Positions 7,603 to 16,600 of a DNA stretch of 36,004 bases are shown piece by piece; positions within the stretch are counted from its first letter, which is position 1, and every line of letters begins with the position of its first letter. The translations under genes and the position numbers were made by a program. Below the pieces are notes generated by a model that made no database searches, was not told where the DNA came from, and was given only the letters and a program-made list of their open reading frames with translations. Source of the stretch: Prochlorococcus sp. AG-402-A08 (GTDB taxonomy: Bacteria > Cyanobacteriota > Cyanobacteriia > PCC-6307 > Cyanobiaceae); assembly GCA_003279585.1 (NCBI GenBank), contig QCHH01000012.1, positions 1 through 36,004 of the forward strand, in the 5' to 3' direction.

Positions 7603-9909
7603 TCAGCCGAGACCGATTAAGCGAGCGTGGAAGAAGGCCCAAGTTGTAGCAATTCCTCCTAGAAGGAAATGAGCTGCTCCGACTGCTCTACCTTGAGTAA
7701 TAGATAGAGCTCTTGGTTGAATAGTTGGTGCCAACTTAAGTTTATTGTGAGCCCAAATAATTGACTCAAATAATTCTTGCCAGTAACCACGGCCACTGAA
7801 TAGGAACATAAGACTAAATGCCCAAACGAAATGTGCTCCTAAGAACATCAAACCGTACATACTTATAGGCTGACCATAACTTGTAAGGACCTGTGATGAC
7901 TGTGCCCAGAGGAAATCTCTAAGCCATCCGTTAATAGTTATGGAGCTTTGAGCAAAGTTGCCTCCTGTAAGTCCCCATACATCACTTTGCATTTTCCATG
8001 AGAAGTGGAAGATAACTACTGATAAACCGTTATACATCCAGAACAATCCAAGGAAGACATGATCCCAAGATGAAACTTGGCATGTACCTCCTCTTCCTGG
8101 TCCATCACATGGGAATCTAAATCCAAGATTTGCTTTGTCAGGAATTAGTCTGGAGCTTCTTGCGAATAAAACTCCCTTTAGAAGAATCAGAAGGGTTACG
8201 TGGATAGTAAAAGCATGGATATGGTGAATCATGAAATCGGCAGTTCCTAAAGGTATAGGAGCGATTCCAATTTTTCCCCCAACTTGACTTACGGAACCAT
8301 TAAAGACCTCGCTAACTAAGCCACTTTGAAGGTTTACATTCGCACCAGCAAGAGTGGTAGAGCCAGCAGCTGAATGATGAATATTTTGAATCCATTGAGC
8401 AAAAACAGGTTGCAGTTGGATTCCTGTGTCACTGAACATATCTGCAGGTCTTCCTAACGCCCGCATTACATCGTTATGAATATAAAGACCAAAACTATGG
8501 AAACCTAAGAACATGCAAGCCCAATTCAGATGACTAATTAATGCATCTCTTGCTTTCAAGATCCTGTCTAGAACGTTATCAATGTGAACAGCTGGGTCAT
8601 AGTCTCTAATCATTGCGATACCAGCATGAGCTGCTGCACCAACAATGAATAATCCTCCTATCCACATGTGGTGTGTAAATAGACCTAGGACAGTTGGGTA
8701 ATCAATCGACAAGTACGGATATGGGGGCATCGCATACATGTGATGGGAAATAATGATGCTCAAGGAGCCAATCATTGCGAGGTTTAAACCAAGCTGAGCA
8801 TGCCAACTATTAGCTAAAAACTCATAAATTCCCTTATGTCCATTTGGAGCAGGAAAAAGAATTGGATCTCCAGCATGATTATCTAGTATTTCTTTGAGGC
8901 TATGGCCTATACCAAACATTGTTCTATATAAATGACCGCCAAATACAGCTAGTACTCCAAAAGCTAAATGATGATGAGAAATATCTGTCATCCATAAGCT
9001 ACCAGTAACTGGATTTAGACCACCTTTGAAAGTTAGGAAATCACTGAACGCCCACCAATTAGTCGTAAAGAAATTTTCAACTGTTCTTCCAGCGAGGCCA
9101 GGGAATATTTGACTAGCAATAGCAGGATTGCAAAGCTCATGGGGCAGAGGCATATCTGCAATTGAAGCAATTGGAATGCCATCAATAATTAGAGGCTTTC
9201 CCGCATCAATTGCGTCCATAAGGGCTGCGGTTGGTGCACCAATGTGAATGCAATGTCCAGCCCAAGCAATCGAACCTAATCCCACTAGACCAGCTATGTG
9301 GTGATTGAGCATAGACTCAAGATTTCTGAACCAATCAAGCTTTGGAGCAGCTTTGTGATAGTGATAGATGCCACCGTGCAACATTATGGCTGCCATTAGT
9401 AGTGCACCAATAGCCAAAGCCATGAGCTCGGTTTCATTGGTAATACCCCAGCCTCTCCACATCTGAAAAATTCCAGAAGTGATCTGAATGCCGTGATAAT
9501 TACCTCCTAAATCCGCATTAAGCATCTCTTGCCCAACAATTGGCCAAACCACTTGTGCTCCTGGCTTGACATGAGTTGGGTCAGAGAGCCAGCCAGAATA
9601 ATTAGAAAAGCGAGCTCCATGGAAAAAAGCTGCACTCATCCAAATAAAGATGACTGCTAGATGGCCAAAATGAGCAGAAAATACTTTCCTACTTGTTTCT
9701 TGGAGATCTCCAACATGGGTATCAAAATCATGCGCGTCAGCATGAAGATTCCAGATCCATGTAGTAGTCTTTGGCCCTTTAGCAAGGGATTTTGACCAAA
9801 AACCAGGCTTATCAAGCTTGGAAAAATCTACAGGGATTGCATCAGTCTCGATAGGTTTATCGAGAACTGGTTCTTTTTTTTGTTCTCTTTCTGGTGGGCT
9901 AATGGTCAT
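7603..9909 (-). CDS. psaA: Photosystem I P700 apoprotein A1 (PsaA)
   Basis: 768 residues. It pairs with PsaB to form the PSI core. The N-terminus [12 protein letters not shown] is typical of PsaA, and the F_X loop [12 protein letters not shown] gives C601 and C610. The conserved [19 protein letters not shown] helix lies around 312-330. It is slightly longer than the roughly 750-755 residues of other cyanobacteria, with extra sequence in the region around 225-285 ([19 protein letters not shown]), as known for marine picocyanobacteria. The start ATG (9907-9909) has a good AAGGA Shine-Dalgarno 8 bases upstream that is itself in a hairpin. It is the first gene of psaAB, with a large upstream region (9910-10479) holding its promoter. 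Confidence 0.99.
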   Translation of the reverse strand: MTISPPEREQKKEPVLDKPIETDAIPVDFSKLDKPGFWSKSLAKGPKTTTWIWNLHADAHDFDTHVGDLQETSRKVFSAHFGHLAVIFIWMSAAFFHGARFSNYSGWLSDPTHVKPGAQVVWPIVGQEMLNADLGGNYHGIQITSGIFQMWRGWGITNETELMALAIGALLMAAIMLHGGIYHYHKAAPKLDWFRNLESMLNHHIAGLVGLGSIAWAGHCIHIGAPTAALMDAIDAGKPLIIDGIPIASIADMPLPHELCNPAIASQIFPGLAGRTVENFFTTNWWAFSDFLTFKGGLNPVTGSLWMTDISHHHLAFGVLAVFGGHLYRTMFGIGHSLKEILDNHAGDPILFPAPNGHKGIYEFLANSWHAQLGLNLAMIGSLSIIISHHMYAMPPYPYLSIDYPTVLGLFTHHMWIGGLFIVGAAAHAGIAMIRDYDPAVHIDNVLDRILKARDALISHLNWACMFLGFHSFGLYIHNDVMRALGRPADMFSDTGIQLQPVFAQWIQNIHHSAAGSTTLAGANVNLQSGLVSEVFNGSVSQVGGKIGIAPIPLGTADFMIHHIHAFTIHVTLLILLKGVLFARSSRLIPDKANLGFRFPCDGPGRGGTCQVSSWDHVFLGLFWMYNGLSVVIFHFSWKMQSDVWGLTGGNFAQSSITINGWLRDFLWAQSSQVLTSYGQPISMYGLMFLGAHFVWAFSLMFLFSGRGYWQELFESIIWAHNKLKLAPTIQPRALSITQGRAVGAAHFLLGGIATTWAFFHARLIGLG

Positions 9910-9915
9910 CGAGTG

Positions 9916-9929
9916 ATTCCTTCAGGAAT
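9916..9929 (-). promoter_or_regulatory. Hairpin enclosing the psaA Shine-Dalgarno
   Basis: On the minus strand the leader reads ATTCC-TGAA-GGAAT-CACTCG-ATG. The perfect 5-bp stem encloses AAGGA (9918-9922), which is correctly spaced for the psaA ATG. Pairing would hide the ribosome-binding site, so it could damp or tune translation. Confidence 0.55.
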
Positions 9930-9948
9930 GTGATCGAGGTTTTGGGGG

Positions 9949-9969
9949 CCTAATCTTGGAAAGACTAGG
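9949..9969 (-). promoter_or_regulatory. Leader hairpin upstream of psaA
   Basis: CCTAGTCTT / AAGATTAGG on the minus strand forms nine pairs with a single G-U and a 3-base loop, 40 bases before the psaA start. No T run follows, so it is more likely a stabilising or regulatory leader stem than a terminator. Confidence 0.45.
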
Positions 9970-10065
9970 GTGAAATCTTTGTTAGGTAATTCTACTTATG
10001 AAGAGGAATTACTTGTTGAAAGATTTTAGGAATTCAAGACCTACCTTTGAAGTTACTTGAAAACC

Positions 10066-10093
10066 TATATAGGGGTTATGCCATAAGCATAAA
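10066..10093 (-). promoter_or_regulatory. Candidate psaA promoter
   Basis: Minus-strand TATATA (10066-10071, inside the palindrome CCTATATAGG) lies 16 bp downstream of TTTATG (10088-10093). This would place the transcription start about 150 bases ahead of psaA. A GTTACATG half-site at about 10117-10124 resembles half of the RpaB-binding HLR1 element known upstream of cyanobacterial PSI genes, but the second half is degenerate. Seen by eye only. Confidence 0.35.
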
Positions 10094-10127
10094 GTAGACA
10101 GTCAGTTACTACGGAAGCATGTAACAA

Positions 10128-10262
10128 ATGTTCTACACTTTTATTCTTGAGTGGTCATTGAATCCATGGTTTTTCTTAATTAGTAAATCTTTGCCTGCAG
10201 CGGAGTTCAGAAAAAAAACTTTTTTAGGTCTAGGGGCTTTACTTCTTATAGAAATTAATTAG
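10128..10262 (+). CDS. Possible 44-aa small ORF in the psaA upstream region
   Basis: An ATG-to-TAG frame of 44 codons. The product starts MFYTFILEWSLNPWFFLIS, has a short basic middle (EFRKK, about 26-30) and a hydrophobic end (FLGLGALLLIEI). This could be one or two short membrane-seeking helices. No Shine-Dalgarno is apparent and I recognise no family. A frame of this length can arise by chance in this region, and it overlaps the likely upstream control region of psaA. Listed as a candidate only. Confidence 0.22.
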   Translation: MFYTFILEWSLNPWFFLISKSLPAAEFRKKTFLGLGALLLIEIN

Positions 10263-10542
10263 CGAAAACACTTGTTGTGTTGGGCTTTATTGGCGTTGCA
10301 AAGTTTAATCAGATACTAATGGGTAGGTAGAAATACTATTAGACTTCTTGATAAAAGCTTTTTATTGATTTCAATAAATTTGTTGAAAGACTATTTCAGG
10401 GGTTTTTATTTTTATTTTTACTAAAGCTTTCTTTAAGAGGCTACCTTACGTAGATAAATAAAAATTTATTTCAGCTCTCATTCTGGAAAAAACATTAGTA
10501 AAAACTCCAAAAAGGATTGCATTTGGATTTTCTTTAAGCGCT

Positions 10543-12324
10543 TTGCCTTTGCTTGAGAGATTACAAGCAAGTAAATATGTAGATCAAATTTTTATATCCA
10601 AAGGTTCATCTTTTTTCTTAGAAAAAAAAATTGAAGGTTTAGTTGAATCCTCACCAATTGATTTTTTAAAAGATCATTGGCAGAAAAATAATAAATTAAT
10701 TTTTTTAGGTTCAATCGGCGCCGTAGTCAGGCTCATTTCTCCTTTTGTCAAATCTAAAGAAGATGACCCAGCAATACTGGTCATGGATTCAAAAGCTAAA
10801 AATGTTATTACTCTTTTGGGAGGCCATAAGCAAGGTGGAGATCGATTTGCCAATGAATTAGCAGCTGCTTTAGAAGCAGAAGTGATTTGCACCTCAGATT
10901 CATTTACAGAAAGAAGAATCCCTTTGGATTGTTTTGGTGAAGGGTGGGGTTGGAAAAGAGGAGGAAAGAAAGTCGATTGGCGAAAGTTAATGATTGGTCA
11001 GTCTAAAGAACAAAAAAATATTGTTTTTCAAGCCAAAGGATCAAAATTGTGGCAGAAATTAAAGGGTTGTTCAAATTTCTCTTTTGTAGGGAAAAATGAT
11101 CCAATATCTTTCAAAAATATCGAATTATATATAGGTCATGAAAATAGGAATATATGTTCATGGCATCCACCGACAATAATCATTGGAATTGGTTGTGAGA
11201 GAAATACAGATGAAAAAGTCATTCAAAGAGCAATTGATGAGTCTTTTAATCAAAATGGTTTATCACTTCTTTCAATCTCTGGTTTAGCAACTATTGATAA
11301 AAAAAATGATGAAATAGGATTATTAAATTTGTCAAAAAAAAATGAATGGCCAATTTATTTTTTTAGTGCCCTTGAACTTTCACAAGTCAAAGTGCCAACT
11401 CCTTCAAATGTAGTTTTGAATGAAATGGGAACTCCTTCAGTCGCTGAAGCTGCGGCAATTTTGTTAGGAGGTCATTCTGGAAGGTTAAAACAAGAAAAAA
11501 AAATCTATTATTCCAACGAGGATGAGTGTGGTGCAGTAACAATTGCATTGGTCGAGCTATCAATTCCATTTGCACCTCATAAAGGTGAATTGCATTTAAT
11601 TGGCAGTGGACCTGGAGACTTGACAATGCTTACTCCTGACTCACGACTAGCTTTAACTAGATGCTCTGCTTGGATCGGTTATACCCCTTACTTAAATTAT
11701 TTGGATTCAATTCGTCGTCCTGATCAGGTTCGTATTGATTCTGAATTAACTTTTGAAAAAGATCGATGTCAATACGCTATTGATCTTGCAAAAGAGGGAG
11801 TCAAAGTTGCTCTTATTTCTTCTGGCGACAGTGGAATTTATGGAATGGCAGGGTTGGCTCTTGAACTTTGGCTAAATGAAAAGATTGATTCAAGACCTTT
11901 ATTTCAAGTACATCCAGGCATTAGTTCTTTTCAGATGGCTGCCGCAAAATTAGGTGCTCCTTTTATGAATGATTTTTGTTCTATCTCATTAAGTGATCTT
12001 TTGACTCCGTGGGATCAAATTGAGAAGAGAATAAAAAGTGCAGCGATAGGTGACTTTGTTATTGCAATATTTAATCCAAAATCAAAAAAACGTGATTGGC
12101 AGTTAAAAAAGACATTTGATTTGCTAATCGAATGTCGTAAACCATTCACGCCTGTTGCTATGGCTAGAGAGCTTGGGAGGCCAGATGAAAGTATAGAAAT
12201 ACATACTCTCGAAACCTTGCCATTTGATCAGGTTGATATGCTTACTATTTTGGTCATTGGTAATAGTCAGAGTGTTATTAAAAACAATAGATTTTTAACT
12301 CCAAGAGGCTATTTCTCTAATTAA
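10543..12324 (+). CDS. cobJ: CbiG-CobJ fusion: cobalt-precorrin-5A hydrolase / (cobalt-)precorrin-3B C17-methyltransferase
   Basis: 593 residues from the TTG at 10543. Residues about 1-205 form the CbiG N-terminal and middle part, with the hallmark LLGGHKQGGDRFANELA (91-107). Residues about 210-335 form the CbiG C-terminal domain (GIGCERNTDEKVIQRAID; EMGTPSVAEAAAILLGG). Residues 347-593 form the CobJ/CbiH methyltransferase domain, with the SAM-site GELHLIGSGPGDLTMLTP and SSGDSGIYGMA. Both activities act in ring contraction during cobalamin (in these organisms pseudocobalamin) synthesis. Such fusions are known in cyanobacteria. The frame stays open upstream to 10462 and there reads TPKRIAFGFSLSA, which looks like the first strand of CbiG. 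The true start may therefore be a non-ATG codon near 10468-10516. Confidence 0.93.
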   Translation: MPLLERLQASKYVDQIFISKGSSFFLEKKIEGLVESSPIDFLKDHWQKNNKLIFLGSIGAVVRLISPFVKSKEDDPAILVMDSKAKNVITLLGGHKQGGDRFANELAAALEAEVICTSDSFTERRIPLDCFGEGWGWKRGGKKVDWRKLMIGQSKEQKNIVFQAKGSKLWQKLKGCSNFSFVGKNDPISFKNIELYIGHENRNICSWHPPTIIIGIGCERNTDEKVIQRAIDESFNQNGLSLLSISGLATIDKKNDEIGLLNLSKKNEWPIYFFSALELSQVKVPTPSNVVLNEMGTPSVAEAAAILLGGHSGRLKQEKKIYYSNEDECGAVTIALVELSIPFAPHKGELHLIGSGPGDLTMLTPDSRLALTRCSAWIGYTPYLNYLDSIRRPDQVRIDSELTFEKDRCQYAIDLAKEGVKVALISSGDSGIYGMAGLALELWLNEKIDSRPLFQVHPGISSFQMAAAKLGAPFMNDFCSISLSDLLTPWDQIEKRIKSAAIGDFVIAIFNPKSKKRDWQLKKTFDLLIECRKPFTPVAMARELGRPDESIEIHTLETLPFDQVDMLTILVIGNSQSVIKNNRFLTPRGYFSN

Positions 12325-12440
12325 TTTTTTTTTTACTAGGAACCAGAAAATCAAATACTTAGTTATAAGCTTATTTTTAGTTATTAAATTGAGAAGAAGT
12401 TAAAAAATCAAGTCAATTTGGAAATTCTTTCTAAAGTTAG

Positions 12441-13328
12441 TTGGTTATTAAAAAAGCTTTGCTTAAACCAGACTGGTTACGTGTAAAGGCCCCTCAACAA
12501 GAGAGGATTGGAAATGTTGCTGATCTATTAGTTGATTTAAAACTCAATACAGTTTGTCAGGAAGCAAGTTGTCCAAATATAGGAGAATGTTTCGCAGGAG
12601 GAACAGCTACGTTTTTAATAATGGGACCTGCTTGCACTCGGAAATGCCCTTATTGCGATATTTCATTTGATAATTCGAAAAGGCTTTTAGATCCATCAGA
12701 ACCTGATCGTTTAGGTGAAGCTGTTTACAGGATGGGCTTAACTCATGTCGTCATAACTTCAGTGAATCGTGATGACTTAGAAGATGGCGGCGCTAGTCAA
12801 TTTTTGAAATGTATTAAGGCTGTTCAAAGCAGATCACCTTTTACTTCTATTGAAGTATTAATTCCAGATCTTTGCGGTAATTGGGATGCTTTGAAGATTA
12901 TTTTGGATGCTGCTCCAAATGTACTAAATCACAATATCGAGACAGTTCCAAGGCTATATCCAAGAGTCAGACCTCAAGGAAAATATGAAAGGTCTTTGGA
13001 ATTATTAAAAAGAGTTCGTGAAGGTTGGCCAAGAGTATATACAAAATCTGGATTAATGGCTGGATTAGGGGAAACAGATGAAGAGATTTTGAGTGTTCTT
13101 TATGATCTACATCTAAATAAAGTTGATATAGTAACTATTGGCCAATATTTATCACCTGGACCAAAACATTTACCTGTTAATAGATTTGTATCTCCTTCTC
13201 AATTTGATAGTTACCGTTTTGAGGGAGAAAATAAATTAGGATTTTTGCAGGTCATTAGTTCACCATTAACTAGAAGTAGTTATCACGCAGGAGAAGTTAA
13301 AAAATTAATGATTTCTCATCCAAGATGA
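12441..13328 (+). CDS. lipA: Lipoyl synthase (radical SAM)
   Basis: 295 residues from a TTG start. The auxiliary cluster cysteines are C39, C44 and C50 ([12 protein letters not shown]). The radical SAM cluster motif is C65-x3-C69-x2-C72 ([10 protein letters not shown]). The C-terminal signature RSSYHAGE, whose serine ligates the auxiliary cluster, is present. The enzyme inserts two sulfur atoms into octanoyl groups on the lipoyl domains of 2-oxoacid dehydrogenases and glycine cleavage H protein. Start codon choice: TTG at 12441 gives a normal N-terminus ([11 protein letters not shown]) and no ATG is available before that motif. It follows cobJ by 116 bp and converges with the YciI-like gene with a 13-bp overlap. 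Confidence 0.97.
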   Translation: MVIKKALLKPDWLRVKAPQQERIGNVADLLVDLKLNTVCQEASCPNIGECFAGGTATFLIMGPACTRKCPYCDISFDNSKRLLDPSEPDRLGEAVYRMGLTHVVITSVNRDDLEDGGASQFLKCIKAVQSRSPFTSIEVLIPDLCGNWDALKIILDAAPNVLNHNIETVPRLYPRVRPQGKYERSLELLKRVREGWPRVYTKSGLMAGLGETDEEILSVLYDLHLNKVDIVTIGQYLSPGPKHLPVNRFVSPSQFDSYRFEGENKLGFLQVISSPLTRSSYHAGEVKKLMISHPR

Positions 13329-13642
13329 TTTGAAAACTTTGGTTGACTTCCATCAATTGATATCCATTCTTGAAGATCCCAGATAACTAAATCATGTTTA
13401 ATCATTGGATCATTTTCTATGATCTTTTTTGCTGTTAAATAATTAGTTGCTTCAAAAATTAATAATCCTCCACCTCCAGGCATCTTTTTTTCATTAATTA
13501 AATATCCGCTATGGATGTAATGTCCAGAGTTGCTAATATCTTTTACCCATTCTTTATGCATTAATAAGAATTTATTCCTTTCACTATTAGATAATTCTAA
13601 GGTTCTATCTTTAAACTTTTCTGTCTTAATAAATATAGGCAT
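13316..13642 (-). CDS. YciI-like (YCII-related) small protein
   Basis: 108 residues. The sequence has the YciI layout: [22 protein letters not shown], then a Gly-rich turn [12 protein letters not shown], then a helix with [15 protein letters not shown] and a final strand EWISI. YciI proteins are dimeric alpha-beta barrels with a conserved His and Asp (here H29 of MHKEW and the D of NDP) and poorly known biochemical role. It lies 10 bp downstream of glsF on the same strand, so it probably shares that transcript. The C-terminal codons overlap lipA tail-to-tail by 13 bp. Function unknown beyond the fold. Confidence 0.75.
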   Translation of the reverse strand: MPIFIKTEKFKDRTLELSNSERNKFLLMHKEWVKDISNSGHYIHSGYLINEKKMPGGGGLLIFEATNYLTAKKIIENDPMIKHDLVIWDLQEWISIDGSQPKFSNHLG

Positions 13643-13652
13643 TCTTTTTTGT

Positions 13653-16600
13653 CTATATTGTAACTTTCTCTAGAAATTCCTCGATACCTAATTTATTTTT
13701 TTCGCTTGGAGGAACTACTATTTTAAATAATTTTCTCCAAGAAGACCAGTCTGAGAGAATCTTTTGAGCTAAAGGACTGTTGGTTTTCTGATGATATTCA
13801 ACAATTAAGTTATTTAAGAATTTTTCTTGGTTAGTTTCAGTTAGAAGATAAACCTCAACAATTTCTTTATTTATTCTTAAATCAAGTTCATTTTTTTGGT
13901 CAAGAATAAAAGCTATTCCTCCAGTCATTCCTGCACCTATGTTTCTTCCAGTTTTTCCAAGCACAACAATTACTCCTCCAGTCATATATTCGCAACAATG
14001 GTCTCCCGCTCCTTCAATAACAGCATGAGCTCCACTATTGCGAACACCAAAACGTTCTCCTGCTATTCCAAGGGCGAACAATTTCCCACCAGTTGCTCCA
14101 TATAGACATGTGTTGCCAAGTATTACCTGAGTGTTCGATGTGTCATTAATAATTTCTGGAACAATCGTAATAGAACCTCCGTTAATACCTTTCCCTACAT
14201 AATCATTAGCTTCACCTATCAAAGAAATATTTATTCCTTTTAAAATAAATGCACCAAAACTTTGCCCAGCTGAACCTTTAAAAATAAAATTTAAATTTCC
14301 ATTGAAACCTTTATTTCCATATTTTTTAGCTATTTCTCCAGAGATTCGTGCACAAACACTTCTATCTGTATTAACAATTGGAATTTCTTTAGTTATGCTT
14401 CCATGAGTTTGAATTGCATTAGAAACTTCTCCATCTTTGAGGAGGGCATTTTCAAGAACTTCTCCATTACTATGAGCTTGAATTTCGTGGCTCAACCATG
14501 AACGATCTCTCGAGTTATCTATTGGTTTAAGCAGGCTAGATAGATCAACTTCCTTTGTTTTTGTTAATTCTAGATTTCTTGGAATTAAAAGATCTGTTCT
14601 TCCAATAAGATCCTCAACTTTTGCTACTCCAACTTGACTCATCAATTGTCTGACCTCCTCAGCCACGAAGATAAAAAAGTTAACCACATGTTCTGGTAAT
14701 CCAGGGAATCTTTTTCTTAATCCTTCTTTTTGAGTTGCTACACCGACCGGACATTTATTTGTATGGCAAATCCTAGCCATTATGCAACCTTCGGCAATCA
14801 TTGCGACTGTTCCAAAACCATATTCTTCTGCTCCAAGTAAAGCTGCAATTAGAACATCCCATCCTGTTTTTAGACCTCCATCTGCTCTTAATAAAACCCT
14901 TTTGCGAAGACCATTTTCTAATAAAGCGCGATGAACTTCCGTTAATCCAAGTTCCCATGGCAAACCAGCATGTTTAATTGAACTAAGTGGAGATGCGCCT
15001 GTCCCTCCATCATGTCCTGAAATTTGGATGACATCAGCATTTGCTTTGGCTACTCCTCCTGCAATTGTGCCAATCCCTATTTCAGCAACTAATTTCACAC
15101 TGACTTTTGCAGTTGGATTAATTTGATGTAGGTCGTGAATAAGTTGGGCAAGATCTTCAATAGAGTAGATATCATGATGAGGAGGAGGAGAAATAAGGGC
15201 TACTCCTGGCTTGCTATTACGAAGCTTTGCTATATATTCATCAACCTTTGGCCCAGGTAATTGGCCTCCTTCTCCAGGCTTAGCACCTTGCGCTACTTTG
15301 ATTTCTAATTGCTTTCCGCTAGTTAAATATTCAGGGGTTACGCCAAATCGGCCAGACGCAATTTGTTTAATAGCAGAACATGCAGTATCTCCATTTAAAA
15401 GTCCTTTTAGATTAGGTAATGTTTTTGATTGATTATTTTCATCAACATCATTGAGGACATTGAATCTCGCAGGATCTTCTCCTCCTTCACCACTATTACT
15501 TTTGCCTCCAATTCTATTCATTGCTATTGCAAGAACTTCATGTGCTTCCCTGGATAGAGCACCTAGACTCATTCCACCAGTGCAAAATCTTTGACAAATA
15601 CTCTCAACACTCTCTACTTGATCAAGAGGTAAAGGTTGAATAGCTGTTTTAAATGTAAGGAGATCTCTGAGAGTAGTAGCTGGACGATTTTCTAGAAGTT
15701 GTTGATAAGTTTTGAAGTGGTCATATCCAGGCCCAGCTCTCACGGCAGAATGAAGAATTTTTGACATTTCTGGATTATTTAAATGAAATTCCCCACTATT
15801 TCGATATTGAACAAATCCATTAAAATCAAGTTTCTTTTGCTCTAGTTCTGGGAAAGCTTTTTTATGAAATGAAATCGTCTCGATTGATAATTCGCTCAGA
15901 GTTAGTCCTGCTATTCGACTTGTTGTTCCCTTGAAAGCTAAATCAATTAAATCAGCACCGATACCAATAGCTTCAAAGATTTGTGCTCCGTGATAACTTG
16001 CAAGTACTGATATGCCTATCTTCGACAGTATTTTTCTTAATCCATCTTCCATTGCTTTCTTTACATTATCTTGAGCATTCTCTATAGATAAATTAGATAA
16101 CTTCCCATCGGAAATAAGTTTTTGAGTTTTAGGCAATTGCCACCAATGGCGAGTTGTTTCCCATGTCAACCAAGGACAAATTGCACTTGCTCCAAATCCA
16201 ATTAGACAGGCTATGTGATGGGTACTCCAGCATTGAGCAGTATCTATAATTATCGAGGTTTTTAGTCTTAGTCCTTTTCTAAGTAAGTGATGATGTACTG
16301 CGCCTACAGCAAGAAGTGGGGGGATGTAGGATTTTTCTCGATTAATATTTCTATCTGAGAGAATTAGTATTTCTTTACCATTAATTACACTATCTTCTGC
16401 TTCTTGACATAGATTTTTAAGACCTTTATCTAAGTTTCCTTCATTATTAATAATAGGAATTAATATGGATAATTCTTTGCAATTAAGTTCAGAATTTATT
16501 ATTGAAGTTAATTCTTTTTCATTAATAATTGGTGATTTAATATGAATTAGTTTTGCTGCATCTGCTTTTGGAGATAATGGTGCTTTTCTAACACCAAGAT

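Larger units (their letters stand above)
9910..10479. other. Long region upstream of psaA, before the cbiG-cobJ frame
   Basis: About 570 bp without a confident gene. The psaA-proximal part holds the two leader hairpins and the candidate promoter. Further out lies a 44-codon ORF on + (10128-10262). The distal part (10263-10479) is AT-rich with short dyads such as ATTGATTTCAAT near 10365, and no clear signal. Its length is unusual for such a compact genome. Confidence 0.6.
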
